64,000 bases of DNA from the NCBI GenBank assembly GCA_963576725.1, contig OY755242.1:62004324-62068323 (forward strand), written 5' to 3'. A model generated the notes under the pieces. It made no database searches and was not told the DNA's origin. It saw only the letters and a list, made by a program, of their open reading frames with translations. Origin of the DNA: Azorinus chamasolen. Taxonomy: Eukaryota; Mollusca; Bivalvia; Cardiida; Solecurtidae. Below are positions 31,541 through 41,914 of this stretch, piece by piece. How positions within the stretch are numbered: position 1 is the first letter of the stretch; each line of letters begins with the position of its first letter. Position numbers and translations under genes: made by a program.

Positions 31541-31715
31541 ATTTATCGTAATAATATTACAGATATACAAATTTACAAAATATATACCTCGTTCAAAAGT
31601 GCATAACCGAAAGGAAATATACTTGTTCATAACAGTTCAGAGTCAAAGCAGTTGCAAATTACACGATAATCTTGTCTGAATCCACACAGCTAACCTTTTT
31701 AAAATTGCTTAAATG
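31541..31715 (+). repeat. Dispersed repeat, uninterrupted copy (empty site for MITE D)
   Basis: Aligns with 14115-14292 and continues through GCTTAAATGCT at 31709-31719, where the other copy has the D element between two TTAA. Confidence 0.6.
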
Positions 31716-32126
31716 CTAGCATATATTCAATCATAGTTCTGCATAATTGCAAAGAAATGTCTCATTTTAAATCAAGATTACAACAAATTGAAACATGCAT
31801 ATATCACAGAAAGAGGAAAGCAGAGTTTTAAGTCATTAGACAACAAATTGAACCACACTTATATCACAAGAGACACAGATTAGCATAACAATAAAACGCA
31901 GCACTTTATAATTGCTAATACAATTCACAGTTTAAGTTACGATTACATAAAATTCAGACATATTTACATCATACATCGTATGAGGCAAACATAGATCAGT
32001 ATAAAACCATTTCACAGTTCATATCACAGGTTTGAATAATGGAGAAGAAATTTCCGATTTTTAAATGTTCAACATGTTTGTATCACAAACTTCACAAAAT
32101 AGCATAAAACGGTATTAACCCTGTTC

Positions 32127-32190
32127 TGCAAGCAGAGGAGACCCATATCAGATGGCTTCTATAAGAGCCGTCTGATCAGGATTTGTTTGC
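32127..32190. mobile_element. MITE family B palindrome
   Basis: GCAAGCAGAGGAGACCCATATCAGATGGCTTC / GAGCCGTCTGATCAGGATTTGTTTGC. Right arm shortened. Confidence 0.5.
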
Positions 32191-32313
32191 TTATGGAATA
32201 ATAAAAATATGAGTATACTGTTTCTTCATCGCCAAAATTTGCGGTGTCCATAAATTATGCCACTATCAAAATTACTCTAAATGAAATTCATTATGTCATT
32301 ATTTCTTACATGA

Positions 32314-32400
32314 ATATATCGAGGGCTTGGTGCAAAACTATTCTAACTCCTTCACTTTGTGAAGGAGTTAGAATAGTTTTGCACCAAGCCCTCGATATAT
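32314..32400. repeat. Perfect 87-bp palindrome (42-bp arms, TTT loop)
   Basis: ATATATCGAGGGCTTGGTGC...CTCCTTCAC and its exact mirror around TTT. It is preceded by TATGTCATTATTTCTTACATGAAT, wider family B leader sequence. Confidence 0.8.
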
Positions 32401-32642
32401 AGTACAGAGTTAAATTATTCTAAACAGAATACTACACACTTACATCATGCTAGCCAGGGAGTAACATTAATAACAGTTTTAGTCCTTAATGTGCGGAATT
32501 ATACTTTCACAAAAAATTAAAAATGAATGACTTCAAATTCATGAATATTCTTTCACTTTTAAAATTTCTATAATGGTATCTACGAAAGGAACATGTTTGG
32601 CCTTTGAAGAAACTGTGGAATCGGATCTATATTATTTCATAA

Positions 32643-32900
32643 GCAAACTGAGCAGACCATGATCAGACGGCTCCTTAACCCATTCCCCATATTGGCGCCT
32701 TTTTGACGCATCAGCAAAAGTCACATATTGAAACCATTGTGATGAATAGAGCATTTGCTCCTATAGGAGCACATGCTCTATTTATCACAATTGTTTCGAG
32801 CTACAAAATCTGAATATTTATTCAAAGAGGTTGGATCTAAAAATAGCCTATCAGGTAATGGGTTAATGAGGATCTGGATCTACTCTGTTTTCAAAGGGCC
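32643..32900. mobile_element. MITE family B palindrome split by a D element
   Basis: The left arm GCAAACTGAGCAGACCATGATCAGACGGCTCC stops at 32674, and right-arm sequence GAGGATCTGGATCTACTCTGTTTTC resumes at 32867. The TTAA-flanked D element lies between. Confidence 0.65.
32675..32866. mobile_element. MITE family D, nested in family B
   Basis: TTAACCCATTCCCC at the left, GGTAATGGGTTAA at the right, core GAAACCATTGTGATGAATAGAGCATTTGCTCC with mirror. It inserted at a TTAA in the centre of the B palindrome, so D moved after B here. Confidence 0.7.
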
Positions 32901-33199
32901 TGAATAGGCACCTCTATCACGTGCAGGGTTAAAGTGGGTGAATGACACATGCGCGGATTAAGAGGGGCGGAGCCGGCTTAGCCACCCTATTAATTCTACG
33001 AACAAGCCTGGATCTAGATCTAATAAAAATTAATAAAACAATGATTTAATCTGAGTTTTTTTTGTTTCCCTCATTAAAATACGCTCTTTCTCAACATGCA
33101 TCACAAGGACACTGGTGATGTCATCCAACTTTTAAAATTCTACGTCCAAAATATCTACGCCCGCTAATCTGAAAACCTGGATCCGCACCTGAACGTGTG

Positions 33200-34741
33200 T
33201 ACAACACCTTTTACGATCGCAGCACAAGAACTTAACACTTGCTGTTGTGTAATATATAAATTCTGGAAATAGACCTAACATTGGTGAGGATTCTGTTTCA
33301 TTTTAACTATATATAGATGTACCACCAAAGTGCAAAAGAGTCCTACAGGGATCGCCACACTTTCAATGATATAGGTCGCTATCTCCTTAGGAGTCTTACT
33401 GAAAAGTCTGTCCAGTTGTATACGCAATTAGTCTGAACGCTGCTGACGACTATCCTTGACAAAGAGCATGGCTTAAATAATATTTTTAATACTCCTGCAT
33501 CGCAGAACTTCTAGTACTGGGTGTTGTTGGCGCGAAGTCTGCTGTTGACGAGTTGCTCGTGCTTGGTGTTGGTGTAGGTGATGCAAACGCTGTTGTGGAG
33601 AATGAAATGTTCTCAAAATGAAATAATTAGTGAAAACTGGATATGTTACATGGTATTGGTTTTGCGAAGCCTGCTGTGAAATATCTCCTGGTACTGGATG
33701 TTGGTGCTGGTAGTGCGAAGCCTGCTGTGGAGGGGTTCCAGTTACTGGGTTTTTGTGGAACGAAGCCTGCGGTAGAGTTGCGAGCTCTGTTGTATAGGAG
33801 ATCTTGGTACTTGGTGTTGGTGTTGCGGAACTTGCTGTGGATCAGTTTCAGATACTGGAAGTTAGTGTTTGTGGTGGGAAGCATGTTGTGAAGGAGTTCA
33901 TGGTACTAGATGGTGATAGTTTTCGAATCCTGTCATGGATAAGTTTCTGGTACTGTGTATTGATGACGCGACTCATTTTGTAGAGGAGTTGCTTTTCTCG
34001 AGGTCTGGTACTGGGTGCTGGTATATGTGGTGTAAAGCCTACCTTGGTGGAGCTCCTGGTAGTGGGTGTTGTCTTTGGTGGTACAAAGCCTGCTGTGGAG
34101 GAGATCCTGGTACTTGGTGTTGGTAGTGCCGTTATGGAATTCTTGGGACTGGGTACATTGCTTTTTGTAGCGGAGTTCTTTGAATTGAGTATCGGTGATG
34201 AGTACTGGATGTTGGTGCGAAGCCTGTTGTTGAGTTCCTTGTATTAGGTGTTGCCGGTACGAATCCTGTTGTGAATGAATTTCTAATACCGTGTATTAAT
34301 GGCGTCAAACATTTTGTCGAGCAGTACTTTTCGCTGGTACTGGATGATTGTGTTGGTGGCACGATGTCTGCTGTGGAGGAGCTCCTGGTAGCGGTGTTAG
34401 TTTTCTGTTCTTTGGTGGGGCGATGCCTGCTGTGGATGAATTCCTAATAATGGGTGTTGATGTTCGTGGCGCGAACACTGTTGACATTTCTGGTTCTTTG
34501 AGTTGATGTTGGTGGTGCGAAACCTGCTATGTAGTTCTTGGAATTGGGTATTGGTGTTGGTGGTATAATACACATTGTAAAGGAGTTTGAAAATGGTGAT
34601 GATAGTACAAAGTCCGCAGTGAGGAGCTTTGTATATGAGTTTTTTTAAACCACAACAATAATTATTTTGTACTCGATAACAGTTTCTTCTACTACTGTGG
34701 ACATCCTCAGAGCTACTGTCCATTTGGCATAGTGTTTTGAT
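33200..34741 (-). pseudogene. 3' continuation of copy B locus: decayed S/T-rich repeat units
   Basis: Minus-strand fragments in several frames (for example 33627-33884, 34132-34362, 34305-34487) carry the same ARNSTAGFxPxKPS and TRNSSTAGIAPP-type units as the open exon next to them. The far end (33200-33480) is collinear with 19085-19440 of copy A, including TCCTACAGGGATC and GTCTGAACGCTGCTGAC. It is either a decayed 3' part of the coding region or repeat-rich 3' UTR. Confidence 0.55.
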
Positions 34742-36975
34742 TTAAAAATTGTCAAATACAATGTAATCATCATCATCATAATAACCTAGGTCAGTGGGAG
34801 AGATCCTGGTAATAGGTGCTGATGCCGGTGGTGCAAAACATGTTGTTGAGGAGTTCCTTGTGTTAGTTATTGGCGATATGAATCCTGCTGTGGATGAGTG
34901 TCTGGTTCCGGATATAGATGAAGCGTTAACTTTTAAAGAGGAGTTCCTTTCACTGGATCTTGATTTTACTCCTGTGCAGTTCCTGGTAATGAGTGTTGGT
35001 GTTGGTGGTGTACAGTTCTGCTGTGAATGAGCTCCTGGTAGTGCGTGTTTGTTTTTTGTCACTGATAGTGCCAAGCCTGCTGTGTACGAGATCCTAGTAG
35101 TGGGTGCTGATGTTTGTGACCCAAACCCTGCTGATGAGGAATTCCTGGTACTTGGTGTTGATGTTGGCGGTGTGAAAGCTACCATAGAGTTCTTCGGACT
35201 GGGTGTTGGTGTTGGTGGTACAATGCTTTTTGTAGCGGCGTGTTTTGAGCTTGGTGTCGATGATAATGGTTCAAACACTGCTATTGAGGAGCTCCGGTTA
35301 GTGGATGTTGGTGTAAGCGGCGGTGTGAAACCTGTTATTGAGGAATTCGCTGTACTAGGAGTTGGTGGTACGAATCCAGCTGTGAATAAGTTTCTAGTAC
35401 CGGGTATTGATAACGCGAATCTTTTTTTAGAGGAGTTTCTTTCATTGGATTTTGAATTTGCTGCTGTGGAGTGCCTGGTGCTGTGTGTTTGTGTGAAGTC
35501 TGCTGTAGCGGATCTCCTGGTAGTGGATGTCGATGTTCTGTGTTTTAATGGAGCGACGTCTGCTGAGGAGGAGCTGCTGGTAGTGGGTATTGGTGCTGGT
35601 GGAGCGAAGTCTGTTGTTGAGGAATTTCTAGTACTGGACCTTGATTTTGCGAATTCTGTTGTGGAGCTAGGTGTTTGTGTTGGTGAAACGAAGCCTGTTG
35701 CCGAGTAGTTTCTAGTACCAAGCATTTGTGGTGCGAATCCTTTTTGGGAAGAGTTCCTGGTATGGGATCTTGATTTTACTAACCCTGTTGTCTCTGTGTT
35801 TGGTTTCTGTCGCATTCTCTGTTCGATATCAACATAGGTACGTGTGGTTCGGTCTGCCTGAAGAAAACATTTATTTTCCACTCTTTCATTTTCTTGTGTT
35901 GGTTTTTTGCACGTTCCTCGAAATTCCAGCCTTCGGTGTGCCTCTTGCTGGTTTATATACCTTGTCAGCTGACTAGCTTCCTCGTTATCATATGTCACAC
36001 ATGCTGGAGTCGTCCTTTCAGGAAAAGCATTCTCTTCCCAGGCATACATTGGTTTTTGATATGTAAAGGTCGGTGTTGGTGAAGATACACGGATGTAGGG
36101 GTTATTTTGACGATTCGTAGTGTCCACATTTTCAGTCGTTTTGCATGTGCTGCTGCCGTGCCTATCTAGACAGTTCTTCTCGATCTCTTTTTGTGCTGTG
36201 TAGTATTTGCTGCTATTGAGATTATCTATACATCTAGCTCTGTGAACCTTTTCAATCAATCTGTATGGGTTGCTATAGGGCCTATCTGGACTGCTCGTAG
36301 TGTCTACACTTTGTGCCGTTTGGTATGTACTACTATAGGGCCCATCTGGACTGCTCGTTGCTTCTTCACTTTGTATCCTTTTGCATGTCCCGCTGTTGTA
36401 GTGCCTGCCTATACGACTCTTAGTGTCCATAATTTGTGCCGTGTTGTATGTACTACTATCGGACCTATATAGACGGTTTGAATTGACATTTTCATGCAGC
36501 GTATTATATAGGCTACTATACGACCTATCTACATGGTCCATTTCATTCTCATTTTGTTCCGTGTTGCTGTAGGACCTATATAGGCTACTCACAGTATCTT
36601 TATTTTGTGCCTTGTAATGGCAGTTTTCGTCGTCTTCTTTTTCTTGCGTAGAAGGATTGGTATAAAACACAGGGTCTTCTATGGTGTGCGCGTTAATAAT
36701 AGGGTTGTAAATGTTTTTATTAAAAGGATATTTCTCTCGACAAGCAGAATTTACCCTCGCATTCACTGCTGAGAACCAAGTTCCTCCAGGCCCACCTCCT
36801 CTGACTCTGATATCTGTACCACGATTATTGGATGTTTGCTTGAACAGAGGAATACCTCGTGATTGCAGGACAGTAATTGTCTCGCATTTCCCGAGAGCTT
36901 CAAGTTGGCGAAATATCCACAGGCGTCTGTTATCAGCTGTGGTCCATTTACCATCACGGTAAGCGACTGATATTG
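34742..36975 (-). CDS. Copy B exon: unrecognised protein with DNRRLW motif and S/T-rich repeat tail
   Basis: One open minus-strand frame of about 740 codons, ending with the acidic tail YYDDDDYIVFDNF and a TAA. The N-terminal side has a compact conserved block: YRDGKWTTADNRRLWIFRQL, then GKCETITV, and an RVRGGGPGGTWF run. A middle part has repeated YxSxYNTAQ units and a Y/P-rich block. The last ~400 residues are about 20-residue units of the form TRNSSTAGFxPPTPxPS. There is no signal peptide or membrane span. I do not recognise the family. At 36975 the reading runs into antisense LINE sequence, which adds about 58 artefactual codons. The true exon continues at 45701-45737 beyond the LINE. Without splicing out the LINE, the gene is broken. 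Confidence 0.65.
36961..36975. other. Left target duplication of the LINE
   Basis: AAGCGACTGATATTG here equals the sequence at 45700-45714 on the other side of the LINE. Confidence 0.85.
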
Positions 36976-37664
36976 ATGATGGGGTTATCTCTAGAGTTTT
37001 AATCTTAAAGGGGATGGAAATTATCTCGCAAGACCGAGTAAAACTTAGAATCGGCGGACGCCTTACAAATTGTGAGACAGGTGATAGACTTTTTGTGGTA
37101 AAAAGTACTACCCTTAAAGAGCCCCTGGCGCGCTTCATGAACTTCGGCAAATATAAAGCTCGTGTACTGCATTACGGACAGAATGAAGGCAAAGCGTCAA
37201 GGGATACAAAATGTAAAAAATGCCTCGAAAAAGGCCATAATTTCTACGACTGTAAAAATGACTGGAAGTGCATTGACTGTAAAAAATTTGGCCACAAAAA
37301 AGGCCAGTGTACACTTCATGTTGAACCAACCCCCGTCTTGGGGCCCCAAGACGACCAGTCGAATACGACCGACACGGAGCTAACGGAAGATAAACATTCC
37401 GAAGCGCACGAGATTAGCGTGCCGACCAAAACCGTAGAAAGGCGACAACGTAAGGCAAAGAAAAAAGCCCCTTCAACCGACGGTCAGCAGCAGATTGACA
37501 AGTTCTGTATTGGTAACCAAGGCCACCAAACGCCTAGCAAATCTGCAACTGCAGGTGGAATACAGCATTCTCCGCCAACACCGGCGGAGATCTTATATGA
37601 TTCGAGCAAGAAAACGCGTTTGAACTCGGACTCAGATGAGTCAGATTCCGATTCAGCAGGCTAA
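36976..37664 (+). CDS. LINE ORF1, C-terminal part (zinc-knuckle protein)
   Basis: The frame is open from the insertion point, so the N-terminus has been lost by 5' truncation; the first ATG is at 37014. From that ATG, residues 10-55 (VKLRIGGRLTNCETGDRLFV ... GKYKARVLHYG) resemble the domain that precedes the knuckles in Tx1-type ORF1 proteins. They are followed by two CCHC knuckles: C67-C70-H75-C80 and C86-C89-H94-C99. A basic, S/T- and E-rich tail ends in SDSDESDSDSAG. The expected role is RNA binding in the LINE ribonucleoprotein. It is nearly 300 bp upstream of the tandem array. Confidence 0.75.
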
Positions 37665-37949
37665 GGTCCTGAATTTTAAGCGTTCTCTTTTTCAATGACA
37701 ATCAATTATGCGTATTACGGACTCGAGACAGGCAAACGATTAACACACATACAAGTGATTCTAAATGGAATAATCTATGTCTATACGGTAGACATAAGTA
37801 TTAACAGTAGATACTCAGACACACACGCTATCTGTTGTATACCCGTAACCAGTGTAGTATTGTGGATCTAGATCAGGATACCCCACGAGGGTCTTCTGGT
37901 AGTGTAATAAAAATACTTATCTTTGTAGTAAATATCAACGAGACTTTAC

Positions 37950-40900
37950 AAAATGATGCTTATTGTAATGAGTGTTTACAACAGTGTAGACCCAGATCAT
38001 TCGACCTTGAGAAAGGTTGTATTACCTGGGACTCCACTGGTTCACGCAGCAATTAGCATGTATAACTATATGAATGGAATAGCAAAACTTTACATGGTGT
38101 TGCTTATTGTATACGACTGTTGGATTGTAAACAGTGTAGACCCAGATCATTGGACCTTGAGAAAGGTTGTATTACATGGAACTCAACTAGTACACAGAAC
38201 AATTAGCATGTATAACTATATGATTGGTATTGAACGACTTTACAAGGTGTTGCTTATTGTAAACGAGTGTTTGATTGTCAGCAGTGTAGACCCAGATCAT
38301 TCGACCTTGAGAAAGGTTGTATTACCTGGAGCTCCACTGTAACACACAACACATAGCATGTATAACTATATGATTGGTATTGAAAGACTTAAAATGGTGT
38401 TGCTTTTTGTGAACGAGTGTTTGATTGTTAACAGTGTGGACCCAGATCATTTGACCTTGGGAAAGGTTGTATTACCTGGAGCTTCACTGTTACACACATC
38501 AGTTAGCATGTATAACTATATGATTGGTATTGTAAGCCTTCAAATGGTGTTGCTTATTGTAAACGAATGTTTGATACTCAACAGTGTAGACCCAGATCTT
38601 TCTGCCTTGAGAAAGGTTGTATTACCTGGAGCTTCACTATTACGCACAACAATTAGCATGTATAACTACATGTGTGTGAGTGGTTTTCAAATACTTTACA
38701 ATGTGTTGCTTATTGTAAACGAGTGTTTGATTGTCAACAGTGTAGACCCAGATCATTCGACCTTGAGAAAGGTTGTATTACCTGGAGCTGCACTGTTAAT
38801 CACAACAATTAGTTCGTATAACTTTATGATTTGCATTACAAGATTTATATGGTGTTGCTTATTGTAAATGAGAGTTTGAGTGTCAACAGTGTGGACCCAG
38901 ATCATTTGACCTTGAGAAAGGTTGTGTTATCTGGAACTCCACTGTTACACACAACAAATAGCATATATACTTACATGATTGTAATTGCATGACTTTACAT
39001 TTTGTTGCTTATTGTAATCGATGGTTTGAGTGTCAGCAGTGTGGACCCAGATCATTCGACCTTGAGAAAGGTTGTGTTACCTGGAACTTCACTGCTACAC
39101 ACAACAATTAGCAGGTATACTTATATGATTGTAATTGCAAGACTTTACATCTTGTTGCTTATTTTTATCCATGGTTTGATTGTCAGCAGTGTAGACCCAG
39201 ATCATTCGACCTTGAGAAAGGTTGTATTATCTGGAGCTCCACTGTCACACACAACAGTTAGCATATATAACTATATAATTGTAAGACTTCAAATGGTGTT
39301 GCTTATTGTGAATGAGTGCGTGATTGTCAACAGTGTAGACCCAGATCATTCGACCTTGAGAAAGGTTGTATTACCTGGAGCTCCACTGTTACACACATCA
39401 GTTAGCATTTATAACTATATGATTGGATTTAAAATGGTGTTGCTTATTGTAAACGAGTGTTTGATTGTTAACGGTGTAGACCCAGATCATTGGACCTTGA
39501 GAAAGGTTGTATTACCTGAAGCTCCACTGTTACACACATCAGTTGTTAGCATGTATAACTATATGATTGGTATTGTAAGCCTTCAAATGGTGTTGCTTAT
39601 TGTAAAAGACTGTTTGATACTCAACAGTGTCGACCCAGATCATTCTTCCTTGAGAAAGTTTGTATTACCTGGAGTTTCACTATTACACACAACAATTAGC
39701 ATGTATAACTACATGCATATGAGTGGTATTCAAAGAATTTACAATGTGTTGCTTATTGTAAACGAGTGTTTGATTGTCAACAGTGTAGACCCAGATCATT
39801 CAACCTTGGGAAAGGTTGTATTACCCGGAGCTCTTCTGTTAAACACAACAATTAGTTCGTATAACTTTATGATTTGCATGACAAGACTTTACATGGTGTT
39901 GCTTATTGTAAACGAGAGTTTGAGTGTCAACAGTGTAGACCCAGATCATTTGACCTTGAGAAAGGTTGTGTTACCTGGAACTCCACTGTTACACACAACA
40001 CATAGCATATACAATTATATGATTGTAATTGCAAGACTTTACATTTTGTTGCTTATTGTAATCGATGGTTGGAGTGTCAGCAGTGTGGACCCAGATCATT
40101 CGACCTTGAGAAAGGTTGTGTTACCTGGAACTTCACTGCTACACACAACAATTAGCAGGTATAACTACATGTATATGATTGGTATTGAAATACTTTACAA
40201 GGAGTTGCCTATTTTAAAGGATGGTTTGATTGTGAACGGTGTAGACCCAGATCATTCGACCTTGAGAAAGGTTGTTTTACCTGGGTCTCCACTGTTACAC
40301 AGAACAACAAACATGTATAGCTATATGATTGGTATTGTAGGACTTAAAATGGTGTTGCTTATTGTAAACGAGTGTTTGGTTGTCAACAGTGTAGACCCAG
40401 ATCATTCGACCTTGAAAAAGATGGTATTACCTGGAGTTCCACTGTTACACACAACAATTAGCAAGTTTAACTATATGATTAGAATTGCAAGACTTTACAT
40501 TTTGTTGCTATTTTTTATCCATGGTTTGAGTGGCAACAGTGTAGACCCAGATCATTCGACCTTGAGAAAGGTTGTATTATCTGGAGCTCCACTGTTACAC
40601 ACAGCAGTTAGCATATATAACTATATAATGGGTGTTGTAAGACTTCAAATGGTGTTGTTTATTGTGAATGAGTGCGTGATTGTCAACAGTGTAGACCCAG
40701 ATCATTCGACCTTGAGAAAGGTTGTATTACCTGGAGCTTCACTGTTGGTCACAACAATTAGCATGTATAACTATTTGATTAGTAAACGAGTGTTTGATTG
40801 TCAACAGTGTAGACCCAGATCATTCGACCTTGAGAAAGGTTGTTTTATCTGGAGCTCTTCTGTTACACACAACAATTAGTACTTATAACTATACGATTGG

Positions 40901-41905
40901 TGTTTGATTGACAACAGTGTAGACCCAGATCATTCGACCTTGAGAAAGGTGGTATTACCTGGAGCTCCTCTGTTAAACACAGAAATTAATATGTATAACT
41001 ATATGATTGCAAGACTTTACATGGTGTTGCTTATTGTAAACGACTGTTTGATTGTCCACAGTGTGGACCCAGACCATTCAACCTTGAGAAAGGTTGTTTT
41101 ACCTGGAGCTCAACTGTTACACACAACAATTAGCATGTACATGTATAACTATATGATCGGTGTTGTAAGACTTTACATTATGCTGATTATTGTAAGCAAG
41201 TTTTTTATTGTCAACAGTGTAGATCCAGACCATTTGACATTGAGAAAGGTTGTATTACCTAGAGATCCACTGTTAAACAAAGCAATTAGTATTTATAAAT
41301 ATACGATTGGTATTGCAAGACTTTACATTGCGTTGCTTATTGTAAACGAGTGTTTGATTGTCAACAGTGTAGACCCAGATCATTCGACCTTGAGAAGGGT
41401 TGTATTACCTGGAGCTACACTGTTAAACAAAGCAATTAGTATTTATAAATGTTGGATTCTTATCAGTGCAGAACCAGATCATTTAACCTTGAGAAAGGTT
41501 GTATTATCTGGAGCTCAACTGTTACACACAACAATGGGTACGTTCATGTATAACTATATGCTAGATACTGTAAAACCCTATAAGGTGTTGCCTATTGTAA
41601 ATGAGTGTTGTATTCTCAGCGGTGTAGACCCTGATCATTCGACCTTGAGGAAGGCCGGGCTATCTGGAGCTCCGCCGTTGTACATAGCAATTAACATGTA
41701 TAATTATGTGATACGCCTTTTAAGCCTTTACAAGGTGTTACTTAATGTAAATTATTGTTGGATTCTTGTGGGTGAAGACCCAGATCACCCGACCTTGAGA
41801 AAGGTTGAGTTACCTGGAGCTCCACTGACAGTAACAGCAATTAGTACGAATAATTCATCGTTCTGTTTTACACTTTTCGGTGCGCAGTTTTGTGCTTTTT
41901 GTTCT
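37950..41905 (+). repeat. Inter-ORF tandem array: about 27 units of ~150 bp that preserve frame
   Basis: The landmark GTGTAGACCCAGATCAT recurs at about 37984, 38134, 38284, 38434, 38584, 38740, 38889, 39039, 39189, 39333, 39474 and so on to 41772. Spacings are mostly 150, with 156, 153, 144, 141 and 99; only three (149, 118, 110) are not multiples of three, and the last two together are. Units carry ATTCGACCTTGAGAAAGGTT, GTATTACCTGGAGCTCCACT, ACACAACAATTAGCATGTAT and GTGTTGCTTATTGTAAACGA. The array lies wholly inside the LINE, between ORF1 and ORF2, and ends a few bases before the ORF2 ATG. Confidence 0.85.
39002..40879 (+). CDS. Possible repetitive protein encoded by the LINE array
   Basis: The longest open stretch of the array, 625 codons with no ATG at its open left end (the first codon is TTG). 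Related stretches lie at 37953-38342 and 38358-38867 (same frame as ORF1) and 40904-41908 (same frame as ORF2, stopping at 41906-41908, six bases before the ORF2 ATG). Each ~50-residue unit reads SVDPDHSTLRKVVLPGAPLL, then HTTISMYNYMIGIARLY, then a hydrophobic MVLLIVNECLIVN. The separating stops are single changes or single indels. Whether it was ever translated is unknown. Against it: no clear start codon. For it: frame-preserving unit lengths. Confidence 0.4.
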   Translation: MLLIVIDGLSVSSVDPDHSTLRKVVLPGTSLLHTTISRYTYMIVIARLYILLLIFIHGLIVSSVDPDHSTLRKVVLSGAPLSHTTVSIYNYIIVRLQMVLLIVNECVIVNSVDPDHSTLRKVVLPGAPLLHTSVSIYNYMIGFKMVLLIVNECLIVNGVDPDHWTLRKVVLPEAPLLHTSVVSMYNYMIGIVSLQMVLLIVKDCLILNSVDPDHSSLRKFVLPGVSLLHTTISMYNYMHMSGIQRIYNVLLIVNECLIVNSVDPDHSTLGKVVLPGALLLNTTISSYNFMICMTRLYMVLLIVNESLSVNSVDPDHLTLRKVVLPGTPLLHTTHSIYNYMIVIARLYILLLIVIDGWSVSSVDPDHSTLRKVVLPGTSLLHTTISRYNYMYMIGIEILYKELPILKDGLIVNGVDPDHSTLRKVVLPGSPLLHRTTNMYSYMIGIVGLKMVLLIVNECLVVNSVDPDHSTLKKMVLPGVPLLHTTISKFNYMIRIARLYILLLFFIHGLSGNSVDPDHSTLRKVVLSGAPLLHTAVSIYNYIMGVVRLQMVLFIVNECVIVNSVDPDHSTLRKVVLPGASLLVTTISMYNYLISKRVFDCQQCRPRSFDLEKGCFIWSSSVTHNN

Positions 41906-41914
41906 TAATAAATC

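Noticed and set aside
36976..37150. The first ~58 codons of the 802-codon minus-strand frame as the N-terminus of the host protein
   Set aside because: They are antisense of the LINE ORF1; the true continuation is at 45701-45737, as the target duplication and copy A show.
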